DNA of 64,000 nt, from contig NC_053146.1 in NCBI RefSeq assembly GCF_016808335.1, positions 39,924,470-39,988,469 of the forward strand, written 5' to 3'. Under the pieces are notes generated by a model that saw only the letters and a program-made list of their open reading frames with translations, made no database searches and was not told the origin of the DNA. Position numbers and translations under genes: made by a program. Shown piece after piece: positions 46,238 to 57,760 of the stretch; positions within the stretch are counted from its first letter, which is position 1, and each line of letters starts with the position of its first letter. This stretch comes from Panicum virgatum (taxonomy: Eukaryota; Streptophyta; Magnoliopsida; Poales; Poaceae).

Positions 46238-47263
46238 TTACTGCCCAGAGTAGTTTTCAGCAATATACTTTGCAACCCAGTTTAATTTATGGTCAAAAGG
46301 CAGGCTGTTGAAAGCTCTAGCTATGTGAGGTTGGGAGACCAAATGGGCATAATAGAAGGATAAGTGAGTCTCATTGAAACTACCATTGAAAGCCATCAAG
46401 TTGTCAAACAAATCTGAGGGCACATTATTGTCTGATTTGCCCACTTCCTTTATCGCCTTGGCTATCTTGTTACTTCCTCTATTAATTGCAGCAACCAATG
46501 GATCAACATCAGGCCTCGACCTCTTGTTGCTCTTCTTGCTGTTGTTGGTCTTGCCAATCTTGCTAGTCTTGCTTGCAGATAATGTTGCCCCATTGTTGCC
46601 TTCATTGGCGATGGCATCACCATCACTCTTTCTTGTTTCCTCAGACTCACAATCCTCTGCACCGCCATCCTCTGTACCTAGAGGTGCATTTGAGTCCTTT
46701 GCAAACTTGCCTGTAGCCATGGTACTTCCAAATATTGTGTTCATCTCCTCAAAGTGTTGAATAGGCTTGTTCAGAAAATAACATCAGACTTGTGATCCTA
46801 CAATATTTGTACAATTTCAGCAATTACTATTATGTACATGTGGACAACAACTATGATATGTGAGAACAATAATTCCAGCCAATAATATTGATATATTATG
46901 TGAGCAAGTAAATGTGGACAGCATCCATACCTTAATATGATTGTTGTAGTGCTCATCATCAAGAGTTATAGTGCAGGTATCTTCATCCCAATTAGCAGCA
47001 CTCAAACCACGAAGGTCACATATTTTACGAAACTTCTTTTGCCATGTCTTAAGGTGATTCTTAACCTGCTCACCAGTGCGCACAATGCCAAATTTCTCTT
47101 GGAGAGCCTTTGCACAGCCATTATAGTGAACCATCTTGAAGGTAGATGAAGTCTTGGTGCCATTAACCACTAAACTGGCAAGGTATTCGAGCATGTAGGC
47201 TGACCAAGTTGAAGTCCAAGTAGCATGTCCACCAATCCCTGCATTAGCCTCTGCTGGTTCCAT
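46238..47263 (-). pseudogene. Harbinger Myb/SANT-like DNA-binding protein
   Basis: Exon 1 (47263 to about 46931) starts MEPAEANAGIGG and contains the Myb-like domain (ATWTSTWSAYMLEYLASLV, then KNHLKTWQKKFRKICDL). It ends NNHIKV near a donor GTATGG. Exon 2 begins after GTAG at about 46792, runs through LNKPIQHFEEMNTIFG and MATGKFAKDS, and ends AENYSGQ with a stop at 46238-46240. A single missing base near 46780 appears to put the start of exon 2 out of frame. In PIF/Harbinger elements this second protein binds the element ends and brings in the transposase. Confidence 0.75.
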
Positions 47264-47997
47264 TTACCTTCAAGAATTAACAATGCAATATACAATTAGA
47301 ATGTATCAGCCCACATTTGGTCCATTTCAGCAAAGCATAGTTTCATGAGACAATAATTTCAGCAAGATAGCAAACAATAATTTCAGCAAGGTAGCAAACA
47401 ATAATTTCAGCAAGGTAGCAAACAAATATGTCCTCAAATACAATTTTAGCCATCAAATACAATGATGACATTGTCCAATCAAATAAAATACAACACAGAT
47501 TACATTGTCCAAACAAATAAAATACTAGTTTCCATGGCTCTGACGGCCCTGTTTTCAAGACGTCCGATTAATCGCGATTAATCGCGATTAATCGTCCTGG
47601 ACGGTCCAGCAGTATCGTCCAGGGCCTCCGTCCAGGCCAGACCGTCCAGGAATCTGGACGTCTGATTAATCGTCGTCCAATCGCGATTAATCGGACGTCC
47701 AGGGTGTTTGAGCGTCCAGGCAGAAGAAATAAGAATGGGCTGCATCTGCTGAGGGAGTTGGGCCAAGCAAGCTGTAAGTTTTGGCCCAAGCCCATTAGGG
47801 TTTCTCTTATTGATATACTCCTCACTCCCTCAGCCTCTCTCTCTCTCCTCACACAGTTCGGCAGCTCCCTCTCCTCCAGAGCTCCCTTCCGGTTCCCAGC
47901 TCCTCCTCCTCCTCCCTCCCGTCCAGCTGCCTCCCTCTCTTCCTTGCGGCGGCTGCTGCTGCAGGCAAGCAGGCCTGCAGATCTAGATCGACAAGAT

Positions 47998-48425
47998 GAG
48001 CTCCTCCTCCTCAGGTCAGTCTCAGTCATCAGTCCTCGTTCAAGATTTGTGCTTTTCCAGTGTTTGAAGCTTCAAGATCTTTTTCTCTCTGTAGATCTAG
48101 TTCGACAGAGGCAGCGTGCAGTGGAAGTGTACCTACCTGAGGAAGTTCAAGGAGAAGGAGAAGTTGGTTCCTCAGTTGCATCAACTGCTGCTGGTTCAGC
48201 AGCATCAACTGCTCCAGACATTGCATCTCTTGTTGAGAAGGCCTTAGCAAAACTGCCTCCAGAAATGGCTGCTGAAGCAAAAGATCCCAAGAGGAAGGCA
48301 AAGTCTCGAGACCCTGGATGGCAGTTTGGATGGTGGCCAGATATTGCAAAGAAGGACTCTGTGCAGTGCATTTTTTGTAAGACGATAACTCCTTCAGGAA
48401 TCAGTAGGTTCAAACAACACCTTGC
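47998..48425 (+). pseudogene. hAT transposase N-terminal remnant with BED zinc finger
   Basis: After a short Ser-rich start (MSSSSSGQ at 47996) and a possible intron ending TCTCTGTAG at about 48093, the frame reads RAVEVYLPEEVQ. It then passes an Ala/Ser-rich stretch and DPGWQFGWWPDIAKKDSVQ, CIFCKTITPSGISRFKQHL. The last part is the BED-type C2H2 finger that starts many plant hAT transposases (Cys-x2-Cys, then His). The catalytic and dimerisation domains are missing. The sequence then goes to a (TA)n-rich stretch (48600-48700). It may still encode a DNA-binding peptide, but nothing shows that it does. Confidence 0.7.
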
Positions 48426-48599
48426 TGTGTTAATTTGCTTTGTTGATCACTTGATCACTTGATTGTCTTTTACCTGATTGCCTTGTTAATGTGCTTTATT
48501 TTTCTATATTTTCAGTTTGGCAGCAGCAGCCAGCAAGACAAGAAAGGGCTCTGCAGCAACCAGGTAAGTGGCCAACTGACCTATCTATAGCCTAGAAGA

Positions 48600-48705
48600 T
48601 GTAGTATATAAGTGTGTGTGTGTGTATATATATGGTGTAATGTATGTATTGTTATAACTATAGTATATATATATATATATATTGTATATATGGTATATAT
48701 AAGTT
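48600..48705. repeat. (GT)n/(TA)n microsatellite inside the hAT element
   Basis: It consists of GTGTGTGTGTGTATATATAT followed by interrupted TA runs to about 48705. Confidence 0.9.
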
Positions 48706-50921
48706 CCCCATATAGGGGACGACCAGGACGACCAGGGGACTCGTCCAGGGTCGATTAATCGTCCTGGACGACGATTAATCGTCCTGGACGTCCTGGACGG
48801 TCCCCAGGCGTCCAGACCCGTCCAGCCGTCTTGAAAACATGGTCTGACGGTCAGCCCACATTTGGTCAGCCAAGCCTTGTCTAAAAGCGAGCATAATGGC
48901 ATTCTCACTTGCTGTTCCAGCATATATGGTGTCCTGGGTGTTCTCATCATTGTCATCTGGCTCATTGAATTCATCACTCACATCTTCAATCACCCAATTA
49001 TGAATGATGCAGGCATGCAGCAAGCAATAACAATATCTACTTGAGTTTCATAAGGAAAAAAGGAGATGCATCATCAAGAACTTTGAATCTCCTTTTTAGT
49101 GCTCCAAAGGCTTGCTCTACTATGATTCTCAATGAACAGTGCCTACGGTTGAACAATTCCTTCTCATTTTGCACCGGATTCCTTCCCCATTCATTCAAGT
49201 GGTAGCGGACAGCCCGAAAAGGGGGTAAAAATCCAGGTTTGGCTCCATATCCAGCATCAACTAGGTAATATTTACCTAACATATGATGGGTAGTTAGGTT
49301 ACATCTCAATGATCCAGTAATTTTGATGAACAAATTTATAGACAAGACATAGGTTAAACTATTACCTTGTGGCACACGAAGGCCATCCTCATGTGCTAAA
49401 GCATCACGTAAAACTAGTGCATCATGTGCTGTCCCCTCCCATCCGGCCAAGACATAGGTGAACTTTTGGTCAAAATCTACGGCTGCCAGTATATTTTGAG
49501 TACAATGCTTGTATCTACCACGAAAAGCATGCTGCATTTCCTTTGAAATAGTGGCTCTTATATGTGTACCATCAAGTGCTCCTATACAATCCTACGTGAT
49601 GTTCAAAGAAGGCAAGATTAGGACAATTATAGGTTTGTCAAAAAATAAATTTAGAATGTGACATAAGGTTGAGCTGCACACCTTAAAGTAAGGATACCAC
49701 CTTGTGTCTCCTTCTATTTTAGCAGGAGTGTCCAATGAAGGGGGCCTAATATAATCCTCGTAGCTCACCAATAGCATGAAGTACTTTGTTAAAATAACGA
49801 CTGACCGTTTCTCCGGATCTCCCAAAATTGGTTGCAATTACTCTATTCCTAACATTATGTCCAACAGTGTGTAGAAGCATTGCCACTTGCTGCTCTACAC
49901 ACATATGAACGGTATCTTCAAGTAAAGCATGATCTCTAAACAACTGACAAAACCGAAAGAAACGTGCTTTGTTCATTCTCAGCATGTTTACACAAGTTGT
50001 GTCATTCCTCCAAATTTTGTCATTCAGGTACTCAATCCTCTTCCTATCCCTTTCAAACATTGGGGCATAAGTAATCCCTTCCCTTCTTGCCACTCGTTTT
50101 CTTTTCCTAGACCGACCAATAATTGCCATGACCGACAAGAACCAATATGAAGCAGCGACACAAATGAATACTTTGGTCCTCTTATCCATCTACATACCAC
50201 AGATTCAAAGTGTGACTACAAATGACCTAGCAAAAAAAACATCTAGGGTTTCCATGTACTAACACAAATCCACCATGGATCTACATCAAACATCTTTGAC
50301 ACATGAACAAGAATGAACAATCCAGCATGGATCTACAAGAAATAGCAGTGGATTTACCTTAGCAATGGAAGGGACCTGTGGAGGGAGGGGACTGCTGGGG
50401 CGGTCGCCACGCGTCCAGGAGGGGCCATGCCGGCGCGGCCTGGAAACGAGCCCGCGGGCGGGGCCGGCAGCGAGCGGTCCTGGCCGGTCCCTTGCCCCCC
50501 GCGCGGGCCGGCGGCGTGCGGACCGACGCGGTCCCCTGCCCCTGTGCGGCCGGCGCCGTGCGCTTCGAGGCCTGCGGCGCGGGCGGGGCTGGCGGGGCCG
50601 GCCGGCGGCGTGCGGTCTGCGGGCGCTGGTGGCCGCCGCCCCCCGCGAGCGGGTCTCTGGTGAGATGCGAGAGCGGAGGGTGAGAGAGAGAGAGGTAGCG
50701 TGAAGGGATAAGGGTGAGGGTGATTTTACTCGCGTGTGACGTCTCCAACCCGAGCGGAGCGGCTCCGTCCGCCGGATTTTGACGGACCTGTCCAACCCGC
50801 ATCTTGGAGGTATATTCTCCTAGGGTTGGCTCCATTCCTCACCCAACCCCTATCCAAACAACAAAAAAACGGGTCGAACCCATCCGGGTTGGTCCCAGCA
50901 GTCCAACCAAACAGACGGTAA

Positions 50922-51526
50922 GAACAAGTGACGCTACTCCCTTTTGTTTTCTTTTACCATTGATTTCAACTTTGCCTTCTGCCGAACCAAATGATAGATA
51001 CAACCATTCAGAGATGTTTAGTCCAGTGGCTACTGATTTCTTGGTTGTTGATTGAGGATTGACATATATGTTTGGCTGCTTGTTAGTTCCCATTTTGGTA
51101 TGTAGAGGTTCCATTGGACCTAAATATGTGTTTCCAGTATAGTACAATGATGCTTTATTGCGCTGTGGCACATGAGCGGCAAATAGAGCTTAAGGTATGT
51201 GAGATTAACAGTGCTTTAAACAGAGCTGATTCATTTCATAGAAGTTCAAGGAATATGTCCATTGTTCATCTGTTGCCTTAAGGTATGTAACAGTAGAGCA
51301 CTTTTTATTATTTGTGTGAATTGCTATTGAAAGATTGCTCAAGCAGTTCGATTCCATGGCTCCTGTGACGATTCCTATCCTATAGGATAATTCATATTGT
51401 GGTACCTGTGCCTAGCTATTGGATCCTACCATTAGATTCATGATAACTGAAATATTTTCTGGATAGAATTGTTTTTCTTCCATTTTGTTACTCCTTCCCC
51501 GTACATACAAAAGAAATTTTAGTCAA
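50922..51526. other. Spacer, no gene identified
   Basis: A possible short exon (CTTTATTGCGCTGTGGCACA onward, with donor GTATGTGAG at about 51195) is present, but I cannot tie it to a family. The rest is ordinary AT-rich DNA. Confidence 0.35.
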
Positions 51527-51534
51527 TTGCATAC

Positions 51535-52387
51535 AAGGTGAGATCCCTTGGTGTATGCTCTTTGCTGATGATGTTGTGCTAGTTGACAAGAGTATGGCAG
51601 AGGTTAATAGGAAGTTAGAGTTGTGGAGACGCACGTTAGAGTCGAAAGGGTTCAGACTTAGTAGGACCAAGACCGAGTACATGATGTGCGATTTCAGCGC
51701 GACTAGGCATGAGCGGGGAGACGTTAGTCTAGATGGGCAAGTGGTGGTCCAGAAGGATACTTTTCGGTATTTAGGATCGGTGCTACAAAAGGATGGCGAC
51801 ATTGATGAAGATGTTAGGCATAGAATTTCAGCTGGCTGGTTGAAATGGCGGCAAGCTTCTGGCATCCTTTGTGACAAGAGGGTGCCACAAAAGCTAAAAG
51901 GCAAATTCTATAGGACAGCAATTCGTCCGGCGATGTTATACGGTGCTGAATGTTGGCCTACAAAAAGGCGACATGTGCAGCAACTGAGTGTAGCAGAGAT
52001 GCGGATGTTGCGGTGGTTTTGCGGGCACACAAGGAGGGATAGAGTCCGGAACGAAGTTATTCGAGATAGGGTCGGGGTGGCACCAATTGAGGAGAAACTT
52101 ACTCAGCATCGGCTGAGATGGTTTGGACATGTCCAACGAAGGCCTCTTGAGGCGCCGGTGCGTAATGGGGTTCTTGAGCGGGTCGATAATGTAAAGAGGG
52201 GTAGAGGTAGACCTAAACTGACGTGGGATGAGTTGGTTAAGAGAGAACTTAAGGATTGGAATATCTCTAAAGAGATAGCTTTGGATAGGAGCGCTTGGAG
52301 ACTAGCTATCAATGTGCCTGAATCTTGAACTTATTTCTTTCGGGTTTCATCTCTAGCCTACCCCAACTTGATTGGGAAAAAAGGTTA

Positions 52388-52433
<46 letters not shown>

Positions 52434-52439
52434 GCATAC
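51535..52439 (+). mobile_element. 5'-truncated RTE-clade LINE with (GTT)n tail
   Basis: Sequence begins inside the reverse transcriptase just before the catalytic MLFADDVVLVD and runs to the ORF end at 52328. A short 3' UTR (CTACCCCAACTTGATTGGG) and a (GTT)n tail at 52389-52434 follow, typical of RTE elements. TTGCATAC occurs before the element (51527-51534) and after the tail (52432-52439), a likely target-site duplication. Confidence 0.85.
51555..52328 (+). pseudogene. RTE reverse transcriptase, C-terminal part
   Basis: The open frame of 257 residues starts at the FADD catalytic box. It contains the thumb-like RYLGSVLQKDGDIDEDV and the YGAECW segment, then the C-terminal RMLRWFCGHTRRDRVRNE and LRWFGHVQRRP of RTE LINEs. 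There are no internal stops, so the insertion may be fairly young. The endonuclease and the fingers/palm start of the reverse transcriptase are missing, so it is a dead 5'-truncated copy. Confidence 0.85.
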
Positions 52440-52860
52440 CCTTTCTGTCTCCAGTGCATGGGGGGTCTCGTTTGCTGAGGACCTCTTGGTTCCTGTGTTC
52501 AAGGTTGAATTCATTATTTAGTTATTTTTAAATCCATGGATTGGTTGCATGTTGTTGTCTAGGGTCTCCTCTCATATGCTTTGTTTCTCAATCATAGGCT
52601 TTGGTAGATAGAAAAAAGCTGAACCCTAGCGATGTTGGCATCGTTTTTGTTGGTACTGTCTTAGCTGCTGGGTCCTAGAGGGCAATCAAATATAGAATAG
52701 CGACACTTTATGCTGGTTTCCTGGTAATGACATTGTGTCTTTTGCATCATACTGCAATTCAGACCACAATTGTCCCACTTTATCAATTTGTTTGGCTGGA
52801 TGCAGACACTACTCCTGTTAAGATAGATATCACGATAATTTTGATGTTGTCTACTGCATT

Positions 52861-53019
52861 AAAGTAGAGTGTACTCACTAACCTTCATATCACCAGAGAT
52901 TCAATATAGGAATGTGCTGTGGGGGTTCTGTTTTCTGAAAGTAGAGTGTGCTCACTAACCTTCATATCGTAACACCAGAGATTCAAAATAGGAATGTGCT
53001 GTGGGGGTTCTGTTTTCTG
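52861..53019. repeat. Tandem duplication of about 75 bp next to the cyclin exon
   Basis: The phrase AGTAGAGTGTDCTCACTAAC through GTGGGGGTTCTGTTTTCTGA occurs twice in a row, with a few differences. The second copy leads straight into the cyclin exon. Confidence 0.85.
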
Positions 53020-53507
53020 ACAACACCCTACACTAAGCACGAGCTCATCAAGATGGAGAGTGACATATTCAAGCTGCTCCAGTTCAAGTTGGGCAATCCT
53101 ACAATCAAGATCTTCCTGAGGTTGTACACTGCTGAATGAAAAGTTCATTCAATTGCTCGCTTTCGATCTGAACATGTCAGCTAATGGAATGCCTGACACT
53201 ATTTCTCCTTTTTTTTCGCTGATTTCAGGCGGTTCACAAGATCAGGCCATGAAGACAAAAATGTTCCGACCTTTTTAATTTATTGTATGTATTCCAATTG
53301 TTTTCCCATTTCAATGTGCATTGATGTCTGATGTTATTGTTGGCATACTTGTTGCAGCGCTCCATCTTGTTAATGGAGTTCTTGGGGAGTTACCTTCCTG
53401 AGCTGAGTCTGGTGGACTATGGCTGTCTCCGGTTCTTGCCATCAGTAGTTGCTGCTATGGTGATGTTTGTTGCTAGGCTGACCATTGATCCAGATGTCAC
53501 TCCTTGG
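53008..53507 (+). pseudogene. A-type cyclin gene fragment (cyclin box, three exons)
   Basis: Exon a (to 53120) reads FCFLTTPYTKHELIKMESD, then FKLLQFKLGNPTIKIFLR, and ends AG before GTTGTAC. Exon b (53229-53284) reads RFTRSGHEDKNVPTF and ends at GTATGT. Exon c (53358-53507) reads SILLMEFLGSYLPELSLVDY, then GCLRFLPSVVAA, and ends DVTPW at GTAAGG. These are consecutive exons of plant A-type cyclins, covering the end of the N-terminal cyclin fold and the start of the C-terminal one. The N-terminal destruction box, the MRAIL-type start of the cyclin box and the C-terminal exons are not found. Around exon a the DNN motif is disturbed. It is most likely a gene fragment left among transposons. Confidence 0.65.
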
Positions 53508-55308
53508 GTAAGGGGCAAGATAGATCTTCGTAGATGTCTGAATATTATGCAATGGATCTTTCTGTTTCTCAAGGCTCATTATCCTTTTTTTTTTCTGGTC
53601 ACCTAGATGATTGTTAGTTCTTGACATAAGCAGTATGCCAACAATAATTTTAGAATATAATTCATTGAGAAGCAACCAACAATAATTTTAGAATATAATT
53701 CATTGAGAAGAAACTATCAAATAAGTACTGCTCAACAAAAAGAATATCAAATAAGTACAGGCATGCATATTTTTAGCAGAATTTTGAGAGACAATACATG
53801 TGTTTAGGTTCAGAATTAAATTTTATCAAATTCTTCCAAACTAAATATACATGTATGGAGCTTGAATTGCACCTTAGATCTTGAGATTTATATCATCCAT
53901 GATTTTTCACCTACAATATTGTTGTAACCAAATAGAATAATTTTACGTTTTAAATTGGAGCAAAGAGATAAGCAAATGCACAGCTTGTGATACCATAAGT
54001 GGATCAGGAGAAGAGATGGGTAGGTAACACCAATATTTTATATTCATTTTCCTTTTTCATATAGAGAGAGTATCAAGATGTAGTGCTAAAGTAGTTGCAT
54101 CCGGCAAACATGGTCTACATTTCCAACTTTCAAAAGTAGTGCATGCAAATATTTGGCCCTTGACAACTGCAACATCTAGATGGCAAGCATAAGTGTTCAT
54201 CAAGGTAGTTCTTCAAACCAGAACTAACTACCTTGGTAGTGCAGGGCTATGGACTGGGAACAGAGTGACTCCTTTATGGAAGAACTGCATGTTGTGCCTC
54301 AATTCTTCATGTAAGTATGGATGGGTTTGCATAGAGCTTGCATAGTACTAGAGAAGACTCAAATATTGTATGCTCTTTAATATGATCTGCTTGCAATCTT
54401 TTCCATGTAATTGATTTTTTGGGTCCGTTCTTTAAAAAACATGTGATTGAAGGTCCACATGATGATAAGGAATGAAATTGCTGGATAATTATGGGTCCAT
54501 CAGAAAGGTAAATTTATTAGTTATTGACATGAGCAGTGGAAGAGCAATGCTTGCATCCGATGCGTTGTCCGATAGTCTCTCTGTAGATGTGCAGCACTAT
54601 ACAGATGCGTCTTTTTTTTTCCATCATCAATATTTTCTATACTATGGTTGGTATCTTCCATATGGGATGGCTGGGGAAGAAACGGGTTAATATTACCACA
54701 AGTGCCTCCTTGCATCTAATAAGAGTAAGTGGGTCTGAGGTTGAATGGTATGGTATGCCAGTATGAGACAGTATCATAATTGTAAGCTTGCACATAGAGG
54801 TATTCCATTTTATTATTCGTTTTTGTTGGACATGAAAAATATCAATGAGTCCCTTCAAAAAAAGAAAAATATCAATGAGAATATGTATTGTGACAATTGG
54901 AAACCGCTTTGCAGTTGTTTGTGTTTATTTTGTGGAAACCGCTTTTCACTATAATTGCCAATGCTCTGTGTATTTTGTTGAAAATCTTTTTGCGCCTGTA
55001 GTGACTCAAGGACACAGATCTGTTATCTAATATGTCTATTGACCTTTCCATGAAGAGCTAGAGATTGAAATTTCCAGTGTAAGTAAGTTGTATATAGAAA
55101 ATCTTGCATATGAGTTGAAAGCGATTTATCTGGATTTGATATCATGGTGTACCTTGGTTTGATTAATTTTAAAAGAATTATGTAAAGTTTGTTTGTGGAT
55201 ATCATTAAACTTGAAAATATCATGTGTTGACCATACTTTACATATTGCTATGAAATTTGTATGCCACCTGTAGCAACGCACGGGTACGAACCTAGTGGAA
55301 GTATCAGA
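53508..55308. other. Intergenic, no gene seen
   Basis: AT-rich. A 38-bp tandem duplication (CAACAATAATTTTAGAATAT, starts at 53639 and 53677) is present. The string TGTAGCAACGCACGGGTACG at about 55269-55288 resembles a terminus common in grass transposons, but its partner end was not found. Confidence 0.5.
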
Positions 55309-55832
55309 GATACTAGAAATTTGGGCAACATACATGTCCATGCCAACAAATTGCAATCGATCCAAACACAGCAAACAGGACAGCCAGACTTAGTGTCACA
55401 GTTTGATCCAATGTAGCAACAGCACAGGCATAGAAAGAGACACCAGCTTCCAGCTCTATCAACATGTATACAACCAGTTAAACTTAGCTCTATCAGTAGC
55501 ACCATTTTCCTATATTAGCGAGGACTTTAACATTACACAACAACCATGCCACTGTTAACAACTAAAGCTACATGTCAATAGCAAAACCACATGGATTGGT
55601 GTTAACTAACAATGGCAACAACAATCAACGAGGCAGAAAGAAAAACAAGCACCACCATAACAGAGTTTGTTAACTTCAAAACTTTATGGATACTTATGAT
55701 TAGGCAGGAAGCACAATCTGATTGCAGGGAAAGAAAAGCTAAGAAAGTGCAAAAACACATGAACATATTCTCACGAGAGAGATCAAATTCAAGGAAACTA
55801 ATCGAGATTCTAGAAATCAGGACAGGAAATTA
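55309..55832. repeat. Unclassified dispersed repeat (copy of 41846-42390)
   Basis: It is collinear with 41846-42390 with many scattered differences and small indels, in the same orientation. It is cut on the right by the Copia LTR at 55833. Confidence 0.65.
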
Positions 55833-56197
55833 TGTTAGATAATTACCCATGCTCTAGTTTGCCTTTCAATGCTGATGGTAGCAGGAGCTCTTGCTCCTAT
55901 CTTTTGGTCATGCCTGCCACTTTAATGGGCGGCAAATGACTATTGTACACTGTAGTAGCTGCTAGTTGCAGCATGGCTAGTGATAGGAATAGGAGTAGCA
56001 AGTAGTAGTAGTGGCTGCAAGGCCATACCTTGTAAATGCTCAATCTTTGACTAGCTGTGTATAAGATAGAGCAGCTGCAGCTCAGTAGTTCAAGCAGCTC
56101 CACTTCGTGTGCTCTTCCTGGTTCTTGTCTCCTTCACCTCTGTTCATCTTCCACTTCCAGTGTGTGTGTGGGTGTGATTAGTGTGAGGTGAAGCCAA
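55833..56197 (+). repeat. 5' LTR of a decayed Copia element
   Basis: The LTR begins TGTTAGATAATTACCC and ends CCAACA at 56192-56197. It is followed by a degenerate primer binding site GTGGTATTAAGAGCC at about 56200-56214. The partner LTR is missing. Confidence 0.65.
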
Positions 56198-56229
56198 CAA
56201 GTGGTATTAAGAGCCTGGCTTAGAGCTAG

Positions 56230-57760
56230 GTGACCATGGCTTCCCTTGACCCGTGGGCGCGGGTGTGGGTGTTCCCCGGAGCGACGTCGTGGCAAGACAA
56301 CGTACATTGTGAAGAAGACGGTGCGGGACGTCGACAGAACGCAGTATCCCATGCTCACGCGTACCAACTACGTTGAGTGGTCGGTGTTGATGAAGGTGAT
56401 GCTCAAGGCGAGGCGGCTGTGGGCGGCGGTGACCGTGGGCACCGCTGATGAAGACGAAGACCAGTCGGCCATGGAGGCCATCTTGAAGTCGGTGCCGTCC
56501 GAGTACATCATCGCGCTCGGTGCCAAGGACTCCCGCCAAGGAGGCCTGGGAGAGCTTGGAGTCGATGCAGCTCAGTGGCGACCGCGTGTACATGGTGAAG
56601 GTGCAGCAGTTGCGGCGGGAGTACGAGGTCATCGCGTTCCGCGACGGCGAGGCCATCGAGGACTTCGCGCTGCAGCTCTCCTCCCTGGTGAGCCGGCTCG
56701 CGCAGGTCGGCGTCGCCATCGACGAGGAGGAGGCGGTGGCGAAGTACCTACACGTCGTGTCGTCCCGGTTCGCGCAGATCACACTCTCAATCGAGACGCT
56801 GCTCAACATAAGCACGCTCTCGATCGAGGACGTCATCGGGCGACTGAAGGCGGTTCAAGACCGCGCAGAGGTGCCCGCCCGCACGGCTGCCGGCGGCCAG
56901 CTGCTGCTCACGGAAGAGCAGTGGGCGGCACGCATGCGTGAGAGGAAGCAAGGGGAGGGCTACTCTGCTCCGTCCGCGGCAGCAGAGGCGGTGCGCGCGG
57001 CAGGCGGCGTGGCACGCTGCGGTGGAAGGCGGCGTGGCAAGCCATGGCGGAAGGCAGAGGGCGCCGACAAGGACCGGTGCCGCAACTGCAGCAAGGTCGG
57101 GCACTGGGCCCGCGACTGCATGGAGCCGCGGCGCCAAGAGCGTGCGCATCTGGCGCACGACGACGAAGAGGAGCCTGTGCCGCTCATGGCGCAGGTGTGT
57201 GCCATCAACATCGAATCAGATGATCAGGGCGCGTGCGCTGTGCTTAACGAAACGCGCGCGCGGGTCAACCTCAGGCGAGAAGGGGATGAAGCGGAGGAGC
57301 TGTGGTACCTCGACACCGACGCGAGCAACCACTTGAAGGGGGACCGCGAGGCCTTCTCTTCTCCGAGCTCGACACCGACATCGTTGGCACGGTGAAGTTC
57401 GGCGACAATCGGCGTCGATATCCGGTGCTGCGGCACGGTCGTGTTCCAGTGCAAGGCCGGTGAGCACAAGGCACTGACGGACGTGTACTACATCCCCAGG
57501 CTCCGCAACAACATCGTCAGCATTGGCCAGCTGGACGAGCGAGGCTGCAGGTGCTGATCAACGGCGGCGCGACCGCAAGCGCAAGCTGCTCGCCAAGGTG
57601 GAGTGCAATAGGAACCGCCTCTACACACTAGCGTTGCGCATTGCGCGCCTGGTGTGTCTGACGGCAAGGCGCGACGACGAGGCGTGGCGCTGGCATGCAC
57701 GTTTCGGCCACCTGAGCTTTGAAGCACTGGCGACGATGGCGCGGTCAAAGTTGTTCTAAT
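56230..57760 (+). pseudogene. Copia gag-protease-pre-integrase remnant
   Basis: The gag start region shows RTQYPMLTRTNYVEWSVLM near 56335. An extra base near 56525 moves the frame to AKEAWESLESMQLSGDR, REYEVIAFRDGEAIEDF and a zinc knuckle CRNCSKVGHWARDC at about 57078. The protease site reads WYLDTDASNH instead of the usual DTGA, which removes a residue of the active-site motif. After 57395 the frame shifts again (TDVYYIPRLRNNIVSIGQL). The pre-integrase block WRWHARFGHLSFEAL ends the element near 57760. Integrase and reverse transcriptase are absent. GC is very high, unlike the neighbours. It is clearly dead. Confidence 0.8.

Larger units (their letters stand above)
47547..48842 (+). mobile_element. 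Non-autonomous hAT transposon (1.3 kb)
   Basis: Terminal inverted repeats are CCCTGTTTTCAAGACG on the left and the complement of CGTCTTGAAAACATGG on the right, one mismatch in 16. The 8-bp target duplication TCTGACGG is perfect (47539-47546 and 48843-48850), diagnostic of hAT. Many subterminal repeats containing ATTAATCG and TCCTGGACG lie within 170 bp of each end. Inside is a remnant of the transposase gene with its BED finger. It is inserted in the Harbinger transposase. Confidence 0.92.
47525..50189 (-). pseudogene. Harbinger DDE transposase (DDE_Tnp_4), frameshifted and split by an hAT element
   Basis: Translation starts MDKRTKVFICVAASYWF at 50189. The frame passes KVLHAIGELR and is then broken by a small deletion at about 49765-49780; YIRPPSLDTPAKIEGDTRW follows in another frame. 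After an intron come DCIGALDGTHIR (first catalytic Asp), GTAHDALVLRDAL (second Asp), a second intron (about 49365-49278), KYYLVDAGYGAKPGFLPPF and VEQAFGALKRRFKVL (the Glu). The last exon ends MWADRQ, where the hAT element begins; the final codons and TAG stop lie beyond it at 47525-47538. The enzyme would cut and paste the element at TWA targets. It is inactive in this copy. Confidence 0.8.
45659..50918 (-). mobile_element. PIF/Harbinger transposon (5.26 kb) with nested hAT
   Basis: Ends are CCGTGTGTTTGGATGG on the left and the complement of CCAACCAAACAGACGG on the right. They are bordered by TAA at 45656-45658 and 50919-50921, the superfamily's 3-bp target duplication. Inside are the two genes expected for an autonomous element, both on the minus strand: a Myb/trihelix-like gene and a DDE transposase. 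Both carry frameshifts, and an hAT element sits in the end of the transposase gene. It therefore cannot move by itself now. Confidence 0.88.

Noticed and set aside
50286..50835. Several overlapping long frames on both strands
   Set aside because: They lie in the GC-rich leader region of the Harbinger element, lack any family motif and overlap each other on both strands.
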